Below, one piece after another: positions 1-6,680 of a stretch of DNA of 11,353 nt. This DNA is from CALLQB01 sp036479275. Its GTDB lineage: Bacteria; Actinomycetota; Acidimicrobiia; Acidimicrobiales; SHLQ01. The notes under the pieces were generated by a model, which made no database searches, was not told the DNA's origin, and worked only from the letters and a program-made list of their open reading frames with translations. A program made the translations under genes and the position numbers. The DNA lies in assembly GCA_965524675.1 (NCBI GenBank), contig CBERPN010000134.1:1-11353 (forward strand), read 5' to 3'. Numbering within the stretch: position 1 is the first letter of the stretch; each line of letters begins with the position of its first letter.

Positions 1-9
1 AGTGAGATC

Positions 10-56
10 AACGATCGAGTTACTAGAAGCCTCCACGACCCTAGCTTCTGATCGTT
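10..56. repeat. Interrupted inverted repeats
   Basis: Two nested inverted pairs lie here: AACGATC at 10-16 with GATCGTT at 50-56, and AGAAGC at 25-30 with GCTTCT at 44-49. They would form a bulged hairpin with a 13-nt loop and 8 unpaired bases on the left side. No T-run follows on either strand, so a standard intrinsic terminator is not supported. It could belong to the end of a gene outside the window or be regulatory. The rest of positions 1-158 holds only this pair and the operator-like repeat at 71-100. Confidence 0.25.
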
Positions 57-66
57 AAAACTCGGA

Positions 67-97
67 TTAACATATTGTACCGAGACATAGATACAAT
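67..97 (+). promoter_or_regulatory. Putative promoter of the membrane protein/GntR unit
   Basis: TTAACA (67-72) matches the -35 consensus in 5 of 6 bases and TACAAT (92-97) matches the -10 consensus in 5 of 6. The spacer is 19 bp, slightly long. The -10 box lies inside the right arm of the inverted repeat at 71-100, so a protein bound there would block or remodel this promoter. The first gene begins at 159, giving a leader of about 55 nt. This is inferred from sequence only. Confidence 0.4.
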
Positions 98-100
98 ATG
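71..100. promoter_or_regulatory. Operator-like perfect inverted repeat
   Basis: CATATTGTA (71-79) and TACAATATG (92-100) are perfect 9-bp inverted arms separated by 12 bp. The arm centres are 21 bp apart, about two helical turns, which puts both half-sites on one face of the DNA as expected for a dimeric wHTH repressor. No T-run follows, so it is not a terminator. The likely ligand is the GntR/YtrA-type regulator encoded by the second gene of the unit it precedes, giving negative autoregulation. Binding is inferred. Confidence 0.55.
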
Positions 101-158
101 ACTTACCCAACCTCGGTGGAGTAACCCACCCTGATGAGCGTGCTTGGAGGTCGAGTCA

Positions 159-965
159 ATGGAGAACTGGGCAACGCACGCACTCGCTGTCGCAATTCCT
201 GTCGGCCTCAGCCTGATTCGGGCGGTTGGCTACCCGTCGAGCGGAGCTCTGGACTCCTGGCTAGAAGGACACGGCTTGGACCAAACCGGCCCAGGCCGCA
301 CGGTCTCTCGCGAGTACCTAAATCGGACCCGATGGATTCGAATCGCAGGCTTCACGCTGGGTTGGTTGGCCCTGCTAGCTACTGCAAACATAGACAACAG
401 CGGCCGGACAGCCATGTGGCTATTTGGAGCGGTGTTTATGGTGTCGGTTCTACTGGCTGAACTCGTGCGCCCGACGATTCAAGGCACCGTGAGCAGCACG
501 ACACCACGAGATCGCTATACCTATGTTCCCATCTTTTTTCGTGCTGACGCTCTGTGGATGCTCGGACTGTTTGCTGTACCTCTCGTGGTGGCGGTCATAA
601 ATGACGTCGCTGTCGGCTGGATCTGCGGGTCGGCAGCGCTGAGCGGACTGGCGCTTATCTCCACAATTGGAGTTCAGGAGTGGATACTACGCAGGCCACA
701 ACGCGGCCAGGCGATCGAAATGCTGCGGGTCGATGATGCCATGCGATCGATGAGCGCCACCAGTGTGCTGGCGCTCGGCTACGGAGCCTCAGGCATCTTG
801 CTCGGATCGGCATTTTCTAACATCGCAACCGCGATACCTGGGTGGCAGGGTACCTTGGCAGCATTTCTTGGTGGCGCTTTCAATCTCGCCGGTTTCGCAA
901 TGGCGATCGGCTTACTCAACCTCAACAACAAGTGGGTCGTGCCCCGACTGAGGAGCCGCGCATGA
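159..965 (+). CDS. Multi-pass membrane protein paired with a GntR regulator
   Basis: A 268-aa integral membrane protein. About seven hydrophobic segments are visible, near residues 7-25, 60-77, 84-103, 129-147, 151-171, 200-219 and 228-253. The polar stretch before the second helix contains REYLNRTRWIR (51-61). I recall similar R-x-YL-x-R-x-R motifs in actinobacterial membrane proteins encoded beside YtrA-type regulators, but no enzymatic function is known to me. ATG 159 was chosen because GGAGG lies 8 nt upstream (146-150); a TTG at 144 would overlap that site. The stop overlaps the start of the regulator gene (ATGA), so the two are co-transcribed and probably translationally coupled. YtrA-type regulators usually control transporters or membrane proteins, so this is probably the regulated target. 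A transport or stress role is inference. Confidence 0.8.
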   Translation: MENWATHALAVAIPVGLSLIRAVGYPSSGALDSWLEGHGLDQTGPGRTVSREYLNRTRWIRIAGFTLGWLALLATANIDNSGRTAMWLFGAVFMVSVLLAELVRPTIQGTVSSTTPRDRYTYVPIFFRADALWMLGLFAVPLVVAVINDVAVGWICGSAALSGLALISTIGVQEWILRRPQRGQAIEMLRVDDAMRSMSATSVLALGYGASGILLGSAFSNIATAIPGWQGTLAAFLGGAFNLAGFAMAIGLLNLNNKWVVPRLRSRA

Positions 966-1324
966 TAAATAACATTGAGCAGCATTCACCGATCCCTGCC
1001 TATGACCAACTGCGCGAGCAAATCACCGACGCGATCATTGGTGGATCACTTCGAGAAGGCGAACGACTCGCCCCGATTCGCCAACTCGCTACCGACCTTG
1101 GCTTGGCACCTGGAACGGTCGCTCGCGCCTATCGTGAGCTCGAATCAACCCAACTTATCAAGACGCGAGGACGTCACGGCAGCTTCGTTCTTGAGATTCC
1201 CGAAGCACAATTGAATCGCCAAGCACGGATCGCATCGATTATCGAAACCTGTGCCCAGCGACTCGAACGTTACGAAATGAGTCCCGACGAAGCCTCCGAT
1301 TTACTCCTGCGCCGAATGGCTTAG
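962..1324 (+). CDS. GntR-family (YtrA-type) transcriptional regulator
   Basis: A 120-aa DNA-binding regulator. Residues 10-77 form the GntR winged helix-turn-helix: IPAYDQLREQI opens the domain, LAPIRQLATDLGL and APGTVARAYRELE are the HTH helices, and the wing is KTRGRHGSFV. Only about 40 residues follow, predicted helical, which is too short for a FadR, HutC or MocR effector domain. This places it in the short YtrA subfamily, which dimerises through the C-terminal helices. AGGAG (951-955) lies 6 nt before ATG 962. The start overlaps the stop of the membrane protein gene. It most likely represses its own operon through the inverted repeat at 71-100. The effector is unknown. Confidence 0.9.
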   Translation: MINNIEQHSPIPAYDQLREQITDAIIGGSLREGERLAPIRQLATDLGLAPGTVARAYRELESTQLIKTRGRHGSFVLEIPEAQLNRQARIASIIETCAQRLERYEMSPDEASDLLLRRMA

Positions 1325-1332
1325 TGATACCA

Positions 1333-1498
1333 CTAGTGTCCTGAGTCTTAAGTTCGGTGAGTATTTCGGCGGTCACTCAGCGTCAATCTCAAGGACACAG
1401 GAGTCGATACTACCCATAGGTAATTGAGATGACGAGGACGCAGAGAGTGGCGGTGAGGGTCGTCGAAATGACGGCGTAGTTCAGACTCGGGACACTAG
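1333..1498. mobile_element. MITE-like element with terminal inverted repeats
   Basis: A 166-bp segment bounded by imperfect inverted repeats: 1333-1356 against the reverse complement of 1475-1498 agree in 20 of 24 bases, with the outer nine (CTAGTGTCC) identical. Similarity continues inward with a 1-nt offset (ATTTCGGCG at 1363-1371; ATTTCGACG as the complement of 1461-1469). A second inner inverted pair is CGTCAATCTCAA (1381-1392) with TTGAGATGACG (1424-1434), one base missing. No transposase-sized ORF is present, so it would be non-autonomous or a deletion remnant. TA (within CTAG) occurs at both ends, which fits IS630/Tc1-type TA duplication, but the family is not identified. Its right end overlaps the stop codon of the minus-strand gene. 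It fills nearly all of the gap between two convergent genes. Confidence 0.65.
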
Positions 1499-2076
1499 CC
1501 GACGTAGGCAGCCCAATCCTCTGGGTTGTCTTCTAGGAGTTGGTCGACGATCTGGCCATCGACACCATCGACCAATACGAGGGCCCTTTGCAGCGGAGGC
1601 GACTCGGCCGAGTAGAGCAGGATCCGCCAAGTGGGACGGCTGCGCAGGCCCCGCCAACCCATCTGAGCCGACGCATGACCAACCGTGAAGCCAGTTGCCT
1701 TACCCGCTTCGACAAGCGCGTCGCGTTCATCTATGGCCAAATCCCACCCAGCTTGGAAGTGATACAGAGCCGCAACAGCCATACCGATCGCGGCCCAAAG
1801 AACACCGGTATTGACCATCACCGGCGAGCCGTTCTTGGTTAGGAACCAGAACAGGAAACAAATCACCGCTAGGCCAAGATAAATGAAGCCAGGGATGCGG
1901 CGGCGACTGTTGTTTGGAAAGACATAGTCGCTCTCGAGCTGGGTTAGGTCGAGATCGGCCGGAAGCACATCTGTGACTTCGGAATCGCTAACCTGTGCCG
2001 CTTCGTTCTCGCGCCGAGCCTTCGTGTCGGCAATCGACTCGTCCGAGTTTTTGGGAGTCGATCCATCATCAGCCAT
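1495..2076 (-). CDS. Hypothetical two-helix membrane protein
   Basis: A 193-aa protein that I do not recognise by function. Residues 1-58 are acidic and polar (D/E/S/T-rich) and probably disordered and cytoplasmic. Two membrane helices lie near 61-79 and 87-107, separated by the short turn KNGSPVMVN. About 85 soluble residues follow, including AIDERDALVEAGKATGFTVG and a VLVDGVDGQIVDQLLEDN stretch. It begins 18 nt after the HIT gene on the same strand and is probably the last gene of the thrS operon. No strong ribosome site is seen; TTAGGG lies about 8 nt upstream. The TAG stop (1497-1495) coincides with the end of the MITE-like element, but the stop would also exist without the insertion, so the protein need not be truncated. 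Confidence 0.75.
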   Translation of the reverse strand: MADDGSTPKNSDESIADTKARRENEAAQVSDSEVTDVLPADLDLTQLESDYVFPNNSRRRIPGFIYLGLAVICFLFWFLTKNGSPVMVNTGVLWAAIGMAVAALYHFQAGWDLAIDERDALVEAGKATGFTVGHASAQMGWRGLRSRPTWRILLYSAESPPLQRALVLVDGVDGQIVDQLLEDNPEDWAAYVG

Positions 2077-2094
2077 TGCAAAACCCTAAGCGAT

Positions 2095-2637
2095 TCAGAC
2101 GCTAGGGAGCGAAGCCGCCCAAGCCGCTTTGAGTTTGGACCAAGTGGCATCTAGTGCCTCTGGCAGAACCCGTGCCTCGGCGACCGTGGTGACAAAGTTG
2201 GTGTCTCCCGTCCAGCGAGGAAGCACATGCACGTGCAGGTGGCCGGGAACACCCGCGCCCGATGCTGGTCCGAGATTGATTCCCACGTTCATCCCGTGTG
2301 GATGAAACGCAGCCTTCACCGCGGCGGCGGCCAGTAGCACGCCTTGCCAGAGTTCGGTCGACTCGGCGACGGTCAACTCATCAAGATCGGCCACAGCACG
2401 CTTCGGCAGCACCATCACGTGGCCCGAGGTATATGGGTAGGCATTGAGCAGAGCAAAGCACGCCTTACCTCGCCAAATGATATAGGTAATCGAATCGTCG
2501 AGGCCGCTCTGTTCGATTCCCTCGAACAGCGACAGACCATCTGGGATGTCGCGAGCTCGCTCGTCGTCGTCGGCCTCGATGTGTGGCATCCGCCAGCCTG
2601 CCCATAGGCGAGCCAACTGGTCGGCAGGCTCACTCAC
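2095..2637 (-). CDS. HIT-domain protein, Ap4A phosphorylase-like
   Basis: A 180-aa histidine-triad protein of the family that cleaves dinucleoside polyphosphates such as Ap4A or other nucleotide conjugates. The HIT motif is HLHVHV (H133, H135, H137), where the middle His is the catalytic nucleophile in this family. The N-terminal DQLARLWAGWRM and the NAYPYTSGHVMVLPKR segment closely resemble mycobacterial Rv2613c, an Ap4A phosphorylase. GTG 2637 is chosen because it retains the conserved QLxRLWxxxRM region. It overlaps the end of thrS by 8 nt, so translation is probably coupled. ThrRS and other synthetases make Ap4A as a by-product, so downstream disposal of it is an attractive but inferred link. 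The ORF is open much further upstream, but only as an overlap of thrS. Confidence 0.88.
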   Translation of the reverse strand: MSEPADQLARLWAGWRMPHIEADDDERARDIPDGLSLFEGIEQSGLDDSITYIIWRGKACFALLNAYPYTSGHVMVLPKRAVADLDELTVAESTELWQGVLLAAAAVKAAFHPHGMNVGINLGPASGAGVPGHLHVHVLPRWTGDTNFVTTVAEARVLPEALDATWSKLKAAWAASLPSV

Positions 2638-4639
2638 CCTTGGCGGCAGCTGGGGGGACGCCAGCTCGTTCCTCGACCTCGGTGCCGAGCATCGCGATGA
2701 AATTCGATACCGGCACGTCGCGATCGGGGTCGCTGGTACCTCGTTTGTTGACACCGATGGTGCCGGCTGCGACGTCGTCGTCGCCAACCACCAACACATA
2801 GGGAAGTTTTTCCATCTTGGCCCTACGAATTCGCTTTCCAAGTGGCTCGATAGCTTCGGCGGAATCGACTCGGAACCCCGCATCTTTTAGCTGAGTAACA
2901 ACGTTGGCGGCATAGTCGGCGTGGTCGGCGGCTACTGGTAAGACCCGAGCCTGAACCGGAGCGAGCCACGCTGGGAAGTTGCCCGCATAGTGCTCGATTA
3001 GTACTCCGAAGAAACGCTCGATCGACCCCATGAGTGCGCGGTGAATCATCAGTGGCCGCTGCCTAGAACCGTCGCTGGCGATGTACTCGAGACCGAATCG
3101 TTCGGGGAGCGTGAAATCGACCTGGATGGTACTGAGCTGCCATGCTCGACCGATCGCGTCCGTCACATCGACGTCGATCTTCGGTCCGTAGAACGCACCG
3201 CCGCCTTCGTCGACCACGTAGTCGAGTTCGGCGGCTTCGAGGGCCATTCGGAGGCCGTCGGTGGCCTCGTCCCAGAGATCGTCTTCGCCCACCGAGTTCT
3301 CGAACGGCCGGGTAGAGAGCTTGGCCTGAAACTCGTTGAAACCGAAGGCCCGCAGAACCGACAATACGAAGGCGAGCAGTGAAGCCAACTCGTCTTGGAG
3401 TTGGTCGCGTGTGGCGAAGATGTGGCTGTCGTCTTGGGTAAAGCCGCGACTTCGCATCAGCCCGTGCACCGCGCCAGATAGCTCGTAGCGGTAAACCGTT
3501 CCGAGCTCGAACATTCGCAAGGGCAGGTCGCGGTACGAGCGCTGCTGATCGCGAAATATCATCACGTGAAACGGGCAGTTCATGGGCTTCGGGTAGTAAG
3601 TTGCGCCGTCCATTTCCATGGGCGGGTACATGCTGTCGGCGTAGTAGTCGAGGTGGCCGCTGGTCTCCCAAAGCACCGCTTTGGCGATATGAGGGCTGTA
3701 CACAAACTCATAGCCGCCGTGTTCGTGGCGCTCGCGGCTGTAGTCCTCCATGATCCGCCTGACGGTGGCCCCTTTTGGATGCCAGACAGCCAAGCCGGGG
3801 CCAAGTTCCTCCGGCCACGACACCAGGCCCATTTCTGCTGCCAGTTTTCGGTGGTCGCGTTTTTCGGCCTCGACTAGACGGTTGAGGTGAGCCTTGAGGT
3901 CTTTCTTGTTGGCCCAAGCGGTGCCGTAGATACGTTGCAACATCGGACGATCGGTGTCGCCTCGCCAATATGCTCCGGCGACCTTCATTAGTTTGAAGTG
4001 CGCGAGCCGCCCTGTGGATGGCACGTGAGGGCCCACACACATATCGAGAAAGCTGTCGGAGTTCTGGTAATAGCTGATGAAATTGGCTGCACCGACCTCG
4101 TCGGCCAGTTCGGCATCGTTGCTGTCGCCGCCGGTCACCTTGTCGATGATCTCGGCCTTGAAGATGTGGTGGGCAAAGAACGCCTTAGCTTCGTCGACCG
4201 GCAGCTCATGACGTTCGAAGGGCTGGTCGGCCTTAACGATTTCGCGCATCCGTACCTCGATTGCCTCGAGGTCGTCGTCGCTTAGAGTCTTGCCATTGGC
4301 TAGCTCGAAGTCGTAGTAGAAGCCGTCGTCGATGGGCGGGCCGATCGCCAATTGAGTACCCGGGTACAGATCCTGCACCGCCTGAGCCATGAGGTGCGCT
4401 GTGGAGTGACGAATCGTGTGCAACGCTTCGGGCGAACGATCGGTGAGAAGTTCGACGGTGACACCATCGGTGAGTATCGCCGCAATGTCGACCTCAACGC
4501 CGTCGACCTTGGCCAGCAAGGCCGCCTTCGCCAAGCCAGGACCGATGTCGGCGGCGAGATCGAGCGCTGTCGCGCCCGCGGGGAGTTCACGCTGTGAACC
4601 ATCGGGAAGCGAGACGTGCAGGGAATCCGAATCTGCCAT
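2630..4639 (-). CDS. thrS: Threonine--tRNA ligase
   Basis: A 669-aa class II aminoacyl-tRNA synthetase that charges tRNA-Thr in the cytoplasm. The domains follow the bacterial order: TGS (about 5-64); the editing domain with HxxxH (H78, H82) and CVGPH (201-205), a metal-site signature; the catalytic core (about 270-560); and the anticodon-binding domain (about 565-655). The catalytic zinc ligands correspond to C355 (MNCPFH), H406 (DDSHIF) and H533 (MIHRAL). Motif 2 is the region around FELGTVYRYE (377-386), and motif 3 is the region around HRALMGSIERF (533-543). The length is normal. ATG 4639 is preferred over the upstream TTG because it starts directly at the TGS domain and has a TANNNT box 8 nt before it. 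It heads the thrS-HIT-membrane protein unit. Confidence 0.97.
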   Translation of the reverse strand: MADSDSLHVSLPDGSQRELPAGATALDLAADIGPGLAKAALLAKVDGVEVDIAAILTDGVTVELLTDRSPEALHTIRHSTAHLMAQAVQDLYPGTQLAIGPPIDDGFYYDFELANGKTLSDDDLEAIEVRMREIVKADQPFERHELPVDEAKAFFAHHIFKAEIIDKVTGGDSNDAELADEVGAANFISYYQNSDSFLDMCVGPHVPSTGRLAHFKLMKVAGAYWRGDTDRPMLQRIYGTAWANKKDLKAHLNRLVEAEKRDHRKLAAEMGLVSWPEELGPGLAVWHPKGATVRRIMEDYSRERHEHGGYEFVYSPHIAKAVLWETSGHLDYYADSMYPPMEMDGATYYPKPMNCPFHVMIFRDQQRSYRDLPLRMFELGTVYRYELSGAVHGLMRSRGFTQDDSHIFATRDQLQDELASLLAFVLSVLRAFGFNEFQAKLSTRPFENSVGEDDLWDEATDGLRMALEAAELDYVVDEGGGAFYGPKIDVDVTDAIGRAWQLSTIQVDFTLPERFGLEYIASDGSRQRPLMIHRALMGSIERFFGVLIEHYAGNFPAWLAPVQARVLPVAADHADYAANVVTQLKDAGFRVDSAEAIEPLGKRIRRAKMEKLPYVLVVGDDDVAAGTIGVNKRGTSDPDRDVPVSNFIAMLGTEVEERAGVPPAAAKGE

Positions 4640-4647
4640 AGCCCTTA

Positions 4648-4653
4648 AGGATA
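4648..4653 (-). promoter_or_regulatory. Putative -10 box of thrS
   Basis: Read on the minus strand, TATCCT fits the actinobacterial TANNNT -10 pattern and ends 8 nt before the thrS ATG, so the transcript would be leaderless or nearly so. AAGGG also lies 2 nt before the ATG, too close for a good Shine-Dalgarno site. No T-box or other leader structure fits in the 129-bp divergent gap (4640-4768). Confidence 0.4.
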
Positions 4654-4756
4654 CCGGCGGCGAGCACAGTGGGCGCTGCAATTACCCGCTCGGCCAGCAC
4701 ACAAGATCCTCACAGGACCGCCATCACAAGCATTTATTGCCCGGAGCACTTTTCGG

Positions 4757-4762
4757 TACTCT
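4757..4762 (+). promoter_or_regulatory. Putative leaderless -10 box
   Basis: TACTCT (TANNNT) ends exactly 6 nt before ATG 4769, the spacing expected when the A of the start codon is the first transcribed base. No Shine-Dalgarno-like purine tract occurs between box and start, which agrees with leaderless translation. No convincing -35 box is seen; TTGCCC at 4737-4742 is too close. Confidence 0.5.
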
Positions 4763-4768
4763 CGCCCT

Positions 4769-6280
4769 ATGGAAGATGATGAAACAAACCTAGGCGCCGC
4801 TTCGGCATCAACCACGACCTTTGAAGCCGACCAATTAGTCGAGTCTGCGGACGATTCGATCGAGGATGGACCCGGTGCGAAAAACCCACTCTCACATCTC
4901 AGTATCAGAATCCTGGCAGCGGTGTGTGTTGTTGGTATCGCCGTCGACCAAGCATTTCGTCACTCGGTCGACAGTTTGATCACCTCGACAACCATCGCCA
5001 TCGTCGCGTTGTTGCTGTTCGCCAGCGGCGACCTCTCGTCGAAGGCGTCGAAAGTTCTGGTTACGCTCGCTCCGGTGTTCGGCGCATGGCTGACGATTCG
5101 CAACAGCAGCCTTTTGTTGAGTTTCGATATCGTCGCTGCATTCGGGCTTTTGGTTCTCGGTACCGGCCTCGCCAAACGAGGCCGCTTCTTCGACTACCGC
5201 ATGGCCTGGCTAGTGCAGTCGACGGTGGGATATGTCGATGACTCGATCATGGCCGTCCCCTACGGTCTGTCGTTGGCCACAGCACGACTACGCGGACATA
5301 ACCGCGAGAGCCGCCAACAAGTGTTCGTCGGCCTGGTGATCGCAGCGCCTATCTTGCTAGGCGTTGGTACTTTGCTAGCCGAAGCAGACGGCGAGTTCGC
5401 CGCCTTGTTCGGCTGGTTCGAAACATCGAATATCATCGGCCACCTCGTCCTGTTCACAAGTGGAGTCTTTGCCACTATCTCGCTGCTGGTGAGATCGAAC
5501 AGACACAGCGACTATGTCGACTTGGCCAGTTCGAAGATTCTCGCGCCAGCTACATCGCTCGTCATCGTGCTCGGATTCGTCGCCCTCTACGGCCTATTCG
5601 TCGGGACGCAAGTTGTTGGCGTAGTGCAATCCACCCACACCGATGCCGAGGTCAGCAGCTACGCCCGGTCGGGCTTCTTTCAACTCCTCTGGGTTGCCAT
5701 AATCACTTTGGTGGCACTGATGCTCGTGCCGACAATCACTGCACAGGCCACGCCGCGCACCCACAACAAGCTCAGGTGGGCATCGATCGTCGCAATCGCA
5801 TTGACCCTGGTAATCACGGCAATGTCGGTACGCCGACTGATCTTCTATGTGGATGTGTTCGGATTCACGATGTTGCGGCTCTATTCGATAGTGGCTGCGG
5901 TAGCCATCGGCGCCGTGTTCCTACTACTCGCCGCCCGCCTATGGGGAATCGGCAGCACTCACGACTGGTTCGTCGGCGCAACCATATCGACCGCACTCAC
6001 AGTAATATTCGCCCTCAACATCTTGAACCCAGAAGCCTTCATCGCCCACTACAACACCCAAGAAACCAGCAAAATCGAAACCATCGACATGGACTACCTC
6101 GCACGACTCTCAACCGACGCCATCCCAACCCTAGTCGCCGCCACCAACACCCTCCCCGAAGAACAAGCTGACGAACTCACCCAAGCCCTCTGCCAACACC
6201 ACAAACCAACAAACCGCGACGCCCTCGGCTACAACCACTCCGTAACCACAGCCAACAACCCCCTAAAACTCGCCTGCTAA
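4769..6280 (+). CDS. DUF4153/DUF4173-type polytopic membrane protein
   Basis: A 503-aa membrane protein. Residues 1-42 are acidic and cytoplasmic-like. Around ten to twelve hydrophobic helices follow, for example near 46-63, 69-86, 96-110, 116-133, 186-203, 221-241, 257-279, 302-321, 336-353, 368-389 and 400-417. Conserved family signatures are YARSGFFQLLWVA (298-310), MLRLYS (368-373), NPEAFIAHYN (420-429) and DYLARLSTDAIPTL (442-455), which I associate with DUF4153/DUF4173. The function is unknown in the family, and such proteins sometimes sit near two-component systems, which is not the case here. ATG 4769 has a TANNNT box 6 nt upstream. The final ~300 bp are strikingly A/C-rich. The TAA stop overlaps the stop of the convergent Nudix gene. 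Confidence 0.85.
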   Translation: MEDDETNLGAASASTTTFEADQLVESADDSIEDGPGAKNPLSHLSIRILAAVCVVGIAVDQAFRHSVDSLITSTTIAIVALLLFASGDLSSKASKVLVTLAPVFGAWLTIRNSSLLLSFDIVAAFGLLVLGTGLAKRGRFFDYRMAWLVQSTVGYVDDSIMAVPYGLSLATARLRGHNRESRQQVFVGLVIAAPILLGVGTLLAEADGEFAALFGWFETSNIIGHLVLFTSGVFATISLLVRSNRHSDYVDLASSKILAPATSLVIVLGFVALYGLFVGTQVVGVVQSTHTDAEVSSYARSGFFQLLWVAIITLVALMLVPTITAQATPRTHNKLRWASIVAIALTLVITAMSVRRLIFYVDVFGFTMLRLYSIVAAVAIGAVFLLLAARLWGIGSTHDWFVGATISTALTVIFALNILNPEAFIAHYNTQETSKIETIDMDYLARLSTDAIPTLVAATNTLPEEQADELTQALCQHHKPTNRDALGYNHSVTTANNPLKLAC

Positions 6281-6663
6281 CCGGCCGCGACTTCTCGAAT
6301 ACTCCTGAGGTAGCCCGCTGGAATCAGCAAGTCAGCCAGCCCTGCGAGATCCATCAACGCAACCTCGGTGTGCTCATCGCTGTGCTGGAGCTCTTCTGGT
6401 TCGTCGGCCTCGCACCGGTAGGTCAAGATCAAAACACTCTTGCCCTCCACCTTGTACACCCATGAGTCCACCAGTGAGCCAACCGCGACATCAAGACCAA
6501 TCTCTTCGCACAACTCCCGCCGCACGGTCTCGACAGGCCCGTGATCGGTTGCCTCGAGGCGCCCTCCTGGGAGTTCCCACTCGCCTCGATGATTTCGTAG
6601 CACGACGAATCGGTTACCCCAGCCAAGCACTCCCTTAACCGAAACGGGCCAGCGGTCTTCCAT
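6277..6663 (-). CDS. Nudix hydrolase
   Basis: A 128-aa MutT-type hydrolase, which would cleave a nucleoside diphosphate linked to another moiety; the substrate cannot be predicted. The Nudix box runs from G34 to L57: GGRLEATDHG then RRELCEEIGL, with the metal-binding RE..EE at R49, E50, E53 and E54. The box is one residue longer than the standard 23, with D40/H41 where a Glu normally lies; this spacing resembles the GxD variant of CoA-type Nudix proteins. ELPGG precedes it as usual. The length is close to a minimal single-domain Nudix protein. It starts 17 nt after the carbonic-anhydrase-like gene, with AGGTGG 13 nt upstream. Its TAG stop overlaps the TAA of the convergent membrane protein gene. 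Confidence 0.9.
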   Translation of the reverse strand: MEDRWPVSVKGVLGWGNRFVVLRNHRGEWELPGGRLEATDHGPVETVRRELCEEIGLDVAVGSLVDSWVYKVEGKSVLILTYRCEADEPEELQHSDEHTEVALMDLAGLADLLIPAGYLRSIREVAAG

Positions 6664-6680
6664 CGTGTTCGCTAGGCCAC

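Noticed and set aside
10..56. Intrinsic terminator at the left edge
   Set aside because: The hairpin has an 8-base bulge and no T-run on either strand, so it is listed only as an inverted repeat.
2095..2883. A 262-aa reading of the HIT gene starting far inside thrS
   Set aside because: The extra 82 residues overlap the well-supported thrS anticodon domain in another frame and show no family similarity; GTG 2637 gives the usual Rv2613c-like N-terminus.
3063..3671. 202-aa minus-strand open frame inside thrS
   Set aside because: Arg-rich shadow of the thrS coding sequence with no recognisable domain.
4643..4650. CCTTAAGG palindrome before thrS as an operator
   Set aside because: An 8-bp palindrome is expected by chance at this scale and it overlaps the bases between -10 box and start codon.
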